From contig NZ_BCRP01000013.1 in NCBI RefSeq assembly GCF_001552655.1, positions 1 through 64,000 of the forward strand: a DNA stretch of 64,000 nt, read 5' to 3'. Every line of letters begins with the position of its first letter. Positions within the stretch are counted from its first letter, which is position 1. The DNA comes from Alicyclobacillus kakegawensis NBRC 103104 (lineage in GTDB: Bacteria; Bacillota; Bacilli; Alicyclobacillales; Alicyclobacillaceae). Under the pieces are notes generated by a model that was not told the DNA's origin, ran no database searches, and was given only the letters and a program-made list of their open reading frames with translations. This document shows, one piece after another, positions 57,632-64,000 of the stretch. A program made the translations under genes and the position numbers.

Positions 57632-58504
57632 TTACTTGAGCGGGATGGGCTTGCCAAATACTGGAACAACCGAACCATGGTAGTGGGTCTCGATGAACTT
57701 TTTCACAGCCGCTGAGTTCAGCGCTTTGTCCAACTTCTCGATGGCCGGCTTGTTTTGATCCCCGTCGCGCACGACAACCACGTTGGCGTATGTCTTGGCG
57801 GCCTGGGAATTGGCCTTTTCCACAGCCAGGGCGTCAGACACCTTGTACCCAGCTTGCAGCGCGTAGTTTCCGTTGATGACCGAATAGTTCACGTCTTTGG
57901 CCACGCGGGGAATGGCAGCCGCGTCCAATTCCTCTATCTGCAAATGATGCGGATTCGACACAATGTCATTCGGGGTCTCGGACAAGCTGTGCGGATCTTT
58001 CAAGCTGATCAGCCCGTTGTCCGCCAACAGCAGCAGCGCTCTCCCCTCGTTTGTGGTGTCATTGGGGACCGCCACGGTGGCGCCGTCTGGAATGTTCTTT
58101 AGCGATTTGCTTTTTCCCGGATACAGTCCAAGCGGCTCGAAGTGAACCATGACGGTCGGTACCAGGTCGGTATGGTTCTTTTGATTGTATTCCTCCAGAT
58201 AGGGTACATGTTGGAAATAATTAGCGTCCAGTTGTCCCGACGCCAAGGCCCGGTTGGGTTGGACGTAGTCATTGAATTCCACGACCTGCAAATTAACCCC
58301 TTCCTTGGCCAGAATGGGCTTGACATAATCCAGGATTTCGGCATGGGGAACCGGGGTGGCTCCAACCTTCAGTACCGTCTCTTTTTGGGTGGATTTGGCC
58401 GTGGACTGGTTGGCTGGCGATGACTGGCTGGCTCCGCAGCCAGCTGTGAGCGCTGCGCTGATGCCGAGGACGGCCGCAAAGCGCAGGATGTTGCGGGTGT
58501 TCAT
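57632..58504 (-). CDS. metQ: methionine ABC transporter substrate-binding lipoprotein MetQ
   Basis: A 290-residue NlpA/MetQ lipoprotein. Signal peptide with lipobox LTAGC, then a Ser/Gln/Thr-rich spacer. The binding domain has VLKVGATPVPHAEILDYVKP, LASGQLDANYFQHVPYLEEY, GATVAVPNDTTNEGRALLLL and VVRDGDQNKPAIEKLDKAL. The S-box riboswitch upstream supports methionine as substrate. Unlike the usual metNIQ operon, metQ stands alone and divergent from metNI. ATG 58504 follows AGGAGG. Confidence 0.9.
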   Translation of the reverse strand: MNTRNILRFAAVLGISAALTAGCGASQSSPANQSTAKSTQKETVLKVGATPVPHAEILDYVKPILAKEGVNLQVVEFNDYVQPNRALASGQLDANYFQHVPYLEEYNQKNHTDLVPTVMVHFEPLGLYPGKSKSLKNIPDGATVAVPNDTTNEGRALLLLADNGLISLKDPHSLSETPNDIVSNPHHLQIEELDAAAIPRVAKDVNYSVINGNYALQAGYKVSDALAVEKANSQAAKTYANVVVVRDGDQNKPAIEKLDKALNSAAVKKFIETHYHGSVVPVFGKPIPLK

Positions 58505-58581
58505 CTGAATCTCCTCCTAGTTTGGTCTCTCTGTCTCCTGGGTCTATAGTGTGGACCGGCCTGAATCTCGCGCTTGGCACG

Positions 58582-58608
58582 AAAAAACCTCTTTCCCAGG
58601 GAAAGAGG
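58582..58608 (-). terminator. S-box terminator upstream of metQ
   Basis: On the minus strand CCTCTTTC (58608-58601) and GAAAGAGG (58595-58588) form the stem, followed by six T (58587-58582). The 5' arm follows the riboswitch, as needed for S-adenosylmethionine-controlled attenuation. Confidence 0.8.
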
Positions 58609-58618
58609 CGGCGTACCC

Positions 58619-58717
58619 CTCTTATCTCTCGGAATCCATCCGCAGGAGTTAGCACCGTGCGCGTGGCCGGTTGCCGGGCATCATAGGGCCAGTCCCTCCG
58701 CCTACTCTCGATAAGAG
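58619..58717 (-). promoter_or_regulatory. SAM-I (S-box) riboswitch controlling metQ
   Basis: Read on the minus strand, CTCTTATC (58717-58710) pairs with GATAAGAG (58626-58619) as helix P1. Inside lie the conserved blocks CGGAGGGACTGGCCC, TGATGCCCGGCAACCGGCC, GGTGCTAACTCCTGC and GGATTCCGAGAGATAAGAG. It is a complete SAM-I aptamer that shuts metQ off when S-adenosylmethionine is plentiful. Confidence 0.92.
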
Positions 58718-58744
58718 TTTGGATGTTGGAGTTTTGTACAACCA

Positions 58745-58774
58745 TTTATACGCGAAGAGACCTTCGCTTGTCAA
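58745..58774 (-). promoter_or_regulatory. promoter of the S-box/metQ transcript
   Basis: On the minus strand TTGACA (58774-58769) and TATAAA (58750-58745) are 18 bases apart; the start would be near 58738, just before the aptamer. Confidence 0.65.
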
Positions 58775-58790
58775 CTCATCGGTCTTTGGC

Positions 58791-58820
58791 TTGTCAAGCG
58801 AACACAAAATGAACTAGAAT
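58791..58820 (+). promoter_or_regulatory. promoter of metNI
   Basis: TTGTCA (58791-58796) and TAGAAT (58815-58820) are 18 bases apart on the plus strand. The leader to metN is about 110 bases and contains no S-box on this strand that I can see. Confidence 0.5.
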
Positions 58821-58937
58821 GGGGGACCGAGTGCATTCATCGGTGTGCCCGGATACTGCACGCCTTCCGGAGCGCGTTATCGGAGCGTGTTTTCATAGGC
58901 AGGTCTTTCCCTAGGGGAGGGATAAGCGACGATAGAA

Positions 58938-60065
58938 TTGCGAGGGATTTGCAAACTGTACGGACAGCCCAAGAAGCCTGTGGTTGCCTTGGACCAGGTC
59001 GACCTTCGCGTGGAGGCGGGGGAGATCTTTGGGCTGATTGGATACTCTGGCGCAGGGAAAAGCACCTTGCTGCGCTGCGTGAACCTTTTGGAGCGTCCTA
59101 CCCAAGGCGAGGTGTGGGTGGATGGACAAGAGATGACCCGCCTGAATAAGCGGGAGTTGCAGGCAGCGAGACGACAAATCGGCATGATCTTCCAACACTT
59201 TCACCTTCTCGCTTCCGCCACGGTCGCCGACAATGTCGCCTTTCCACTGCGTTTGGCCCATCAGCGGGGCGCCGACGTGACAAGCCGTGTGAACGAGCTG
59301 TTGGACTGGGTGGGGTTGTCTGAGCACGCCCACAAGTATCCCGCACAGTTGTCCGGCGGGCAAAAGCAGCGTGTCGCGATTGCCCGTGCCCTGGCGACGC
59401 GGCCGAAGATCCTGCTATGCGACGAGGCCACGTCCGCATTGGACCCTGAGACGACGAGACAGATTCTGGATTTGATTCTGCGCGTCAACCGCGAGCTGGG
59501 TGTGACCGTCGTGGTGGTCACACACGAGATGTCCGTGGTGCGCCGGGTCTGCGACCACGTGGCCGTGATGGAGGCCGGGCGCATTGTGGAGAGCGGATCG
59601 GTTGTGGATACGTTTTTGTTTCCCAAACACGAACTCACCCGAAAGCTCCTGGCGATGGACGATGAAAGCGAGGCGAATTTCTCGGCAGAGATGGCGCACA
59701 GGCAGGGGAACTGGCTGGGGGAGCGGCCCGGACGCAAGCTGCGGCTTGTGTTTCGTGGCGACGCGGTCTATCGTCCGATTTTGTCGGAGGTCGCCCAGCA
59801 GACGGCGGGCCACTACAGCATTCTGAAGGGAACGGTGGATGTCATCAAGGACGTTCCTTACGGGCGGCTGTTGGTGCAGTGGTTCGGGGACGAGACAACC
59901 GTGGCCAAGGCCATCGCCGCATTGGAAGAGCGTGGCTGCCGTGTGGACGTCTTGGAGGATGCTTCCGGTTTGTCGGCTGCGGTTTCCTCTCGGCCGCTGG
60001 TTAACGCTTCATGCCAGCAGGAGGCGATGAACGTCGGGAACGGAGAAGGAGGGGATTCTGGATGA
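58938..60065 (+). CDS. metN: methionine ABC transporter ATP-binding protein MetN
   Basis: A 375-residue ABC ATPase: Walker A LIGYSGAGKSTLLRCVNLL, Q-loop IGMIFQHFHLLAS, signature YPAQLSGGQKQRVAIARAL, Walker B ILLCDEATSALDPET and H-loop VVTHEMSVVRRVC. A NIL (ACT-like, methionine-sensing) domain fills residues 260-355. TTG 58938 is given as start, but AGGGGAGG lies 17 bases away; the family start 'MIEL' would align with ATA 58932 (or ACG 58929), at proper distance. The stop overlaps metI (ATGA). There is an unusual tail after the NIL domain. Confidence 0.9.
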   Translation: MRGICKLYGQPKKPVVALDQVDLRVEAGEIFGLIGYSGAGKSTLLRCVNLLERPTQGEVWVDGQEMTRLNKRELQAARRQIGMIFQHFHLLASATVADNVAFPLRLAHQRGADVTSRVNELLDWVGLSEHAHKYPAQLSGGQKQRVAIARALATRPKILLCDEATSALDPETTRQILDLILRVNRELGVTVVVVTHEMSVVRRVCDHVAVMEAGRIVESGSVVDTFLFPKHELTRKLLAMDDESEANFSAEMAHRQGNWLGERPGRKLRLVFRGDAVYRPILSEVAQQTAGHYSILKGTVDVIKDVPYGRLLVQWFGDETTVAKAIAALEERGCRVDVLEDASGLSAAVSSRPLVNASCQQEAMNVGNGEGGDSG

Positions 60066-60718
60066 GCGACCTTGTCTGGCCGGACATTCTCCAGGCGACC
60101 TGGCAGACGCTGTATATGGTCGGGGTCTCCACGTTGTTCGCGACCGCGCTCGGATTGCCCATGGGTGTGTTTTTGGTGCTGTTTTCCACGCGCCATCTGA
60201 TGGAGCGGCGAGCGGCCTACCAGGTGTTGGCGGTCATTGTCAATATCGTGAGGTCCGTACCGTTCATCATCCTGTTGATAGCCATCATTCCGTTGACTGA
60301 GTGGATTGTGGGGACGTCCATCGGCGTCAACGCGGCCATTGTGCCCTTGACCGTCGGGGCGGCACCGTTTTATGCACGCGTGGCGGAAACCGCGCTGCGC
60401 GAGGTGGAGTCCGGAGTCCTGGAAGCGGCACAGGCGATGGGGGCCTCCGTGTGGCAGATTGTCTGGCGGGTGTTGTTGCCCGAAGCCCGGCCCGGGCTCA
60501 TAGCCGGCGTCACCATTACCGCCGTGACCTTGGTCAGCTACTCGGCGATGTCGGGTGTGATTGGCGGCGGTGGATTGGGAGACCTAGCCGTGCGTTATGG
60601 ATACGAACGGTTTGAAACGGGTGTGATGTTGGTCACCACCGCCATTCTGGTTGTTATTGTCCAGTGTATGCAAATGTTGGGGGATGCGTTGGTCAAACAC
60701 TACGCTCGGCGTTCGTAG
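60062..60718 (+). CDS. metI: methionine ABC transporter permease MetI
   Basis: A 218-residue permease with five membrane segments: QTLYMVGVSTLFATALGLP, VIVNIVRSVPFIILLIAII, and the ATPase-contact (EAA) loop ESGVLEAAQAMGASVWQIV with WRVLLPEARPGLIAG. VTLVSYSAMSGVIGGGGLGD and RYGYERFETGVML follow. It works with MetN and MetQ to import methionine. ATG 60062 overlaps the metN stop. Confidence 0.92.
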   Translation: MSDLVWPDILQATWQTLYMVGVSTLFATALGLPMGVFLVLFSTRHLMERRAAYQVLAVIVNIVRSVPFIILLIAIIPLTEWIVGTSIGVNAAIVPLTVGAAPFYARVAETALREVESGVLEAAQAMGASVWQIVWRVLLPEARPGLIAGVTITAVTLVSYSAMSGVIGGGGLGDLAVRYGYERFETGVMLVTTAILVVIVQCMQMLGDALVKHYARRS

Positions 60719-60763
60719 GTCTGCGGCGAATCTGTCCAATCCGGGCGAGCCGGTGCGAGCCGA

Positions 60764-60784
60764 TGCCATACCGACGGTGTGGCA
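60764..60784. terminator. hairpin between metI and L,D-transpeptidase gene
   Basis: TGCCATACC (60764-60772) and GGTGTGGCA (60776-60784) form a 9-bp stem with one G-T pair and a GAC loop in the convergent gap. No T-run follows, so the call is tentative. Confidence 0.3.
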
Positions 60785-60828
60785 CGCTGCTCCGCTGGCT
60801 CGCTAGTCGTGTTGGTCTGGTCTTTTGT

Positions 60829-61572
60829 TCAATCGTGGATGACGACCTTGGTGCCTGTGGGGATGTGTTCATAGACCCACTTGGCGTCCGGGATGGTCAG
60901 ATGGATGCAGCCGTGCGAATCTTCGTGGCCGAGCTTTCTGGCATCCTTGACGATGACATGTCCGTCCTTGTCCATTGGCACGCTGTGAAAAAGGTACTGG
61001 CCATGGTTCAACCATGAGACCCAATACTTGGCTCCTTCGTGGAACCGCGGGGTATAGAACCACGTGCCTCTTTCCGGCTGTACGTAAAAGGTACCCCGGG
61101 GCGTGTAGGTGGCTTTGCTGCCGTCCACACCAGACGAAATGATCATCGTGTAGAGGGTCTTTTGCCCCGATTTGATGTACATCCGCTGCTGAGAGATGGA
61201 CACGTCTATCCAAACCGGCTCTCCCGGTTGGAGCTTAGGATAAGGTCCGTCGGAAGGTTCGTTCCAGTTCACCGTGGGTGTAGCTGCGGATTTGGAATCG
61301 AGTTTCGCGGTGGCGAACGAGCGGCTGCCCAAAGCTTCGGCGGGATCCTCATGGTTCTCTGCGGAAGCAGACGCTTCGCTTGGTGGAGATGATTGGTGTG
61401 CAGGGACATTCTGTCCGCCCAGTGCGTGTTCGGCAGCCATGTCGGTCGACGCAGCTTGGTCCGACGCGTTGTTGCGTCCCGCGCCGTCGGAAGGCGGAGC
61501 TGTCCCGCAGGCAGTCAGCAACCATCCGCATAGCACGATCGCCGTAGTGAGTCGGAACGAGGCCCAGTGCAT
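60829..61572 (-). CDS. L,D-transpeptidase (YkuD domain) lipoprotein
   Basis: A 247-residue protein starting at ATG 61572 (AAGGAGAG upstream). Signal peptide with lipobox LLTACG, then about 75 residues rich in Ser, Ala and Asn without motifs, and a YkuD domain: VWIDVSISQQRMYIKSGQK, LFHSVPMDKDGHVI and the catalytic HEDSHGCIHLTIPDAKWVY with the SHGC cysteine. These enzymes form 3-3 crosslinks in peptidoglycan or attach proteins; a lipoprotein form is a surface-anchored one. The gap 61573-61902 holds a frame (61624-61866) of poor composition and no recognised gene. Confidence 0.85.
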   Translation of the reverse strand: MHWASFRLTTAIVLCGWLLTACGTAPPSDGAGRNNASDQAASTDMAAEHALGGQNVPAHQSSPPSEASASAENHEDPAEALGSRSFATAKLDSKSAATPTVNWNEPSDGPYPKLQPGEPVWIDVSISQQRMYIKSGQKTLYTMIISSGVDGSKATYTPRGTFYVQPERGTWFYTPRFHEGAKYWVSWLNHGQYLFHSVPMDKDGHVIVKDARKLGHEDSHGCIHLTIPDAKWVYEHIPTGTKVVIHD

Positions 61573-61902
61573 GCGTTTCTCTCCTTGTCTGAAGGCTTTC
61601 CTCAGTATACAGGATGTCTCCCTATGAAGCCAGTCCATTTCGACACATTTCGGGGGATTCCTGCATACTCTATCCGCTGCGCCACCGGGCTCGTTGTCTG
61701 TGTCGCAGATTGGACGCCAGCTTGTCGCCGGGCCTTCGTGTATGTTGCGGGAACGGGACCGGGAGCTGGCTGTGTCGTCTCATCCCTTCATCCATGTCTT
61801 CTCGGTTATCGTCGGCTGTTCGCTGAGGCGCTGCCGCAACTCCGTCCGCGTCGGAGTGGTGCTTGAACGCGCCTCCCGGGGTGTTCCCGCTCAGACACTT
61901 AT

Positions 61903-62334
61903 CTACCGTTGCAAGCGGTACAGGTAAAACACATAATCTGTGGAAGCGCCGGGATAACCGAGCTGTCGGAGCATGGCTGTGATGTTGTCTCGGTGGTACG
62001 TCCCGTGGTTCACAACATGCTGGACGATGTCTGTGTAACGGGCTCGCAATGTCCCGTAGGTCGGATGCGTGTACTCGGAGACGGCTTCAAGATCCGGGTG
62101 GCTTGCCAAGAACGATTCGTATCGAGCCGCTGTCTTGGCAAAGCACGTCTCGAATGTCTCGAGGGTGGCGTCTTTCACCTCTGCTTGCCAAAGGGGCACC
62201 GACATTTGTATCGTCTCTATTGCACCGGACATGGCGCTCAGCCAAACGGCCAAGTGAATGCATGCGGCCGTGTTTCGGCCGTCCTCCTTTCGATGGTCGC
62301 TGGAACCATTGTAACCCATTTCACAAAACCCCAA
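61903..62334 (-). CDS. DinB family protein, probably truncated at the N-terminus
   Basis: The C-terminal two thirds of a DinB/YfiT-type four-helix protein: HLAVWLSAMSGAIETIQ, then ARYTDIVQHVVNHGTYHRD with the two metal-binding histidines (VNHGTYHR) and a closing AMLRQLGYPGASTDYVFYL. The N-terminal helix with the first histidine ('lw.h..w' region) is not found; the start is unnatural (MGFCEMGYNGS) and no ribosome site supports it. It may be a decayed gene. Such proteins include thiol transferases of bacillithiol type. Confidence 0.55.
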   Translation of the reverse strand: MGFCEMGYNGSSDHRKEDGRNTAACIHLAVWLSAMSGAIETIQMSVPLWQAEVKDATLETFETCFAKTAARYESFLASHPDLEAVSEYTHPTYGTLRARYTDIVQHVVNHGTYHRDNITAMLRQLGYPGASTDYVFYLYRLQR

Positions 62335-62463
62335 AGTATATTTATATTAAAGTTGAGCTGGGCGGCCCGGTGTTCAGGTTATGAACGTGACAGTTCCGAG
62401 ATGCGAATTGGAAAATTGGGCAGCGTTGTGCCAGGGTGGCGTGGATTGCGAGGAGGGACGACG

Positions 62464-63471
62464 ATGAAGGTGTTATTCATTGGAGGCACGGGACTGATCA
62501 GCCAGGCGGTATCCCGGTTGGCAGTGGAACGAGGCATTGAGTTGTACTTGTTGAACCGGGGGCAGCGAAGTGAATTTGTGCCAGAGGGTGCAGTCGTCAT
62601 CCATGGAGACATACGATCCCCTTCGGCTGTCAAGGAGGCGCTCGCCGGGCGGCATTTTGACGCCGTGGTCGACTGGATTGCCTTCACCCCGGACCATGTT
62701 CGAACCGACATCGATTTGTTTCAGGGAAGAACAGACCAGTACGTCTATATCAGCAGCGCTTCCGCATATCAAAAGCCTCCGACCCACTATCTGGTGACCG
62801 AGTCGACGCCCCTTGCCAATCCCTATTGGCAATATTCGCGGGACAAGATAGCCTCAGAGGAGCTTTTGATGGACGCCTACCGGGAAACGGGTTTCCCCGT
62901 GACCATCGTGCGCCCTTCGCATACCTATGGCGATACGATGATCCCCGCTTCGATAAACAGTCAGGAACATCCTTGGTCGCTGGTGGACAGAATGCGCCGG
63001 GGAAAGAAAATTATCGTTCATGGCGACGGTACGTCACTGTGGACGATGACCCACAACACGGATTTCGCCAAGGGTTTTGTGGGGCTGCTCGGGAACCCGC
63101 AGGCCATCGGGCACGCCTTCCACATCACATCCGACGAGGTACTCACCTGGGATCAGATTTATGAAGCCATCGGCAAAGCGGCCGGTGTAAAACCAAACCT
63201 TGTGCATATTTCCTCGGAGTTTATCGCCGCCTGCTGTCCCCAATATACGGGCGGGTTGCTGGGGGACAAGGCCGCGAGTCTCGTTTTTGATAACAGTAAA
63301 ATCAAGCGCTTTGTCCCCGACTATTGCGCGACCATCCCCTTCGCGGAAGGCATTCGGCGAACGATTGCCTGGTTTGAAGCCCATCCCGAGCGTTGTACGG
63401 TGGATGAGGAGTGGGATCGCGAAATGGATCGCATCATTGCCGCCTATGAATTAGGTCGCAAATCCTATTGA
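62464..63471 (+). CDS. NAD-dependent epimerase/dehydratase family protein (atypical SDR)
   Basis: A 335-residue protein: VLFIGGTGLISQAVSRLAV (GxxGxxG NAD site), YLLNRGQRSEFVPEGAVV, HGDIRSPSAVKEALAGRHFD, VYISSASAYQKPPTHY with the active-site serine and tyrosine region, and PVTIVRPSHTYGDTMIP. The family is the atypical short-chain dehydrogenases related to isoflavone reductase and plant CSP41-like proteins; bacterial members may act on nucleotide sugars. GAGGAGGGACGACG precedes ATG 62464. Confidence 0.85.
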   Translation: MKVLFIGGTGLISQAVSRLAVERGIELYLLNRGQRSEFVPEGAVVIHGDIRSPSAVKEALAGRHFDAVVDWIAFTPDHVRTDIDLFQGRTDQYVYISSASAYQKPPTHYLVTESTPLANPYWQYSRDKIASEELLMDAYRETGFPVTIVRPSHTYGDTMIPASINSQEHPWSLVDRMRRGKKIIVHGDGTSLWTMTHNTDFAKGFVGLLGNPQAIGHAFHITSDEVLTWDQIYEAIGKAAGVKPNLVHISSEFIAACCPQYTGGLLGDKAASLVFDNSKIKRFVPDYCATIPFAEGIRRTIAWFEAHPERCTVDEEWDREMDRIIAAYELGRKSY

Positions 63472-63712
63472 ATCCACTCTATTGGCTGGTAACGGAGTCA
63501 TCGGAGGACGGTAGGGTATACGTACCATAAGACGTACCTTGCGGAGTATCATCATTGAACGAGGTAAGCGGTCGCAAGCTGAATCGGCTGATCCATGAGA
63601 AGAGCCCATGCCTGTTGCAGCATGCGTACAACCCAGTGGACGACTAGTTTCCGTGGGGCAGGAGGCTTTTCAAAAGGCTAAGAGAGAAGGCAAGGCGGTC
63701 TTTTGTCCATCG

Positions 63713-63744
63713 GCTATTCGTAGCCCTGCGGGGCTACGGATAGC
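63713..63744. other. strong inverted repeat in an intergenic stretch
   Basis: GCTATTCGTAGCCC (63713-63726) and GGGCTACGGATAGC (63731-63744) can pair with one T-G pair around a TGCG loop. No T-run follows. It lies in the 63472-63830 gap, which otherwise has only a short poor reading frame (63608-63829). It might be a repeat element or an RNA hairpin. Confidence 0.4.
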
Positions 63745-63830
63745 GATATGTGGGAATAGAGGGATGTGTCGACCTGTCATTGGTGTCACATCCGCAGATT
63801 ACACCATTAAATACCACGTCATGACTTAGA

Positions 63831-63860
63831 TTGACACCTATAAGATGACTCTCGTATACT
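63831..63860 (+). promoter_or_regulatory. strong promoter pointing off the right edge
   Basis: TTGACA (63831-63836) and TATACT (63855-63860), 18 bases apart, form a near-consensus sigma-A promoter. TGTCA-N6-TGACA at 63882-63897 lies just after the predicted start (near 63867) and could be an operator. Confidence 0.65.
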
Positions 63861-63973
63861 CCGGCTAATGGTTCTATTACGTGTCATGGTAGTGACAGAA
63901 AGAATTGGAGAAATCGAGAATGGTCATTCTTGACTGTTGGCTGCCCGAAAAATTGAAGTGGGGTGTTCCTCGA

Positions 63974-64000
63974 TGGAAAATAATAGAATGAATCCTAAGG
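63974..64000 (+). CDS. start of a possible gene cut by the window edge
   Basis: ATG 63974 (MENNRMNPK) follows GTGGGGTG and a strong promoter 110 bases upstream. Only nine codons are visible, so nothing can be said of its product. An ATG at 63920 with a 23-codon frame is a possible leader peptide. Confidence 0.25.

Noticed and set aside
61567-61866. 99-codon plus-strand frame after the L,D-transpeptidase gene
   Set aside because: No ribosome site, cysteine/arginine-rich, no recognised family.
1-64000. CRISPR arrays, transposases, tRNA or rRNA genes
   Set aside because: No regular repeat-spacer pattern, no transposase-like protein and no tRNA or rRNA motifs were seen by eye; a tool scan could still find short ones.

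Overview
The window looks like chromosomal DNA of a moderately GC-rich, spore-forming Firmicute. Gene order, strong Shine-Dalgarno sites, frequent GTG/TTG starts, AdaA/AdaB-type repair genes, S-box and B12 riboswitches and a YjcZ-like mini-protein fit the Alicyclobacillaceae and relatives. This placement is an inference from gene content; no rRNA or tRNA gene was recognised.

Left part (about 1-24.7 kb): an accessory, partly decaying region of short genes that modify or transport small molecules. It holds eight GNAT acetyltransferases (one broken by a stop codon, one fused to a glyoxalase-type VOC domain), two intact and one shattered SAM methyltransferase, a HAD-VOC fusion, a free VOC protein, a nucleotidyltransferase, a P-loop kinase-like protein, ClpP, an ECF sigma factor, an SGNH esterase with an altered GDS motif, an adaA-ogt alkylation repair pair and amino-acid/drug exporters. 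Several genes are broken: a histidine phosphatase and a GNAT by in-frame TAA, a PPOX flavoprotein and a DUF2268-like gene by frameshifts, and a LysR regulator by an internal deletion and loss of its stop. A structured stretch resembling the 5' half of a group II intron abuts an amino-acid permease.

Middle part (24.8-38 kb): LysE exporter, csoR-copA copper resistance, LOG phosphoribohydrolase, M29 aminopeptidase, nitronate monooxygenase, malic enzyme with N-terminal ACT-like domain, ammonium transporter, and moeA/mobB for molybdenum cofactor.

B12 part (38.2-51.7 kb): a haem-oxygenase-like (HDO/TenA-fold) protein tightly linked to cobT; a sodium:solute symporter with a small membrane partner, preceded by four copies of a 12-13 bp repeat around its promoter; a flavin reductase linked to the PduO-type cobalamin adenosyltransferase; then a strong promoter, a cobalamin riboswitch and terminator, and seven overlapping genes btuF-btuC-btuD-cobU-cbiB-cobS-cobD/cobQ, the last a 899-residue fusion. 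Together they import corrinoids, adenosylate them, make cobyric acid and aminopropanol phosphate, and assemble the nucleotide loop. The HDO protein (lower-ligand enzyme candidate) and the flavin reductase (CobR-like corrinoid reductase candidate) are the most interesting unassigned parts.

Right part (51.8-64 kb): cation/proton antiporter, a GNAT, a glutamate-synthase-like flavoprotein, DedA, a YjcZ-like mini-protein, metQ under an S-box riboswitch divergent from metNI, an L,D-transpeptidase lipoprotein, a truncated DinB protein, an NAD-dependent epimerase, and a strong promoter running off the right edge.
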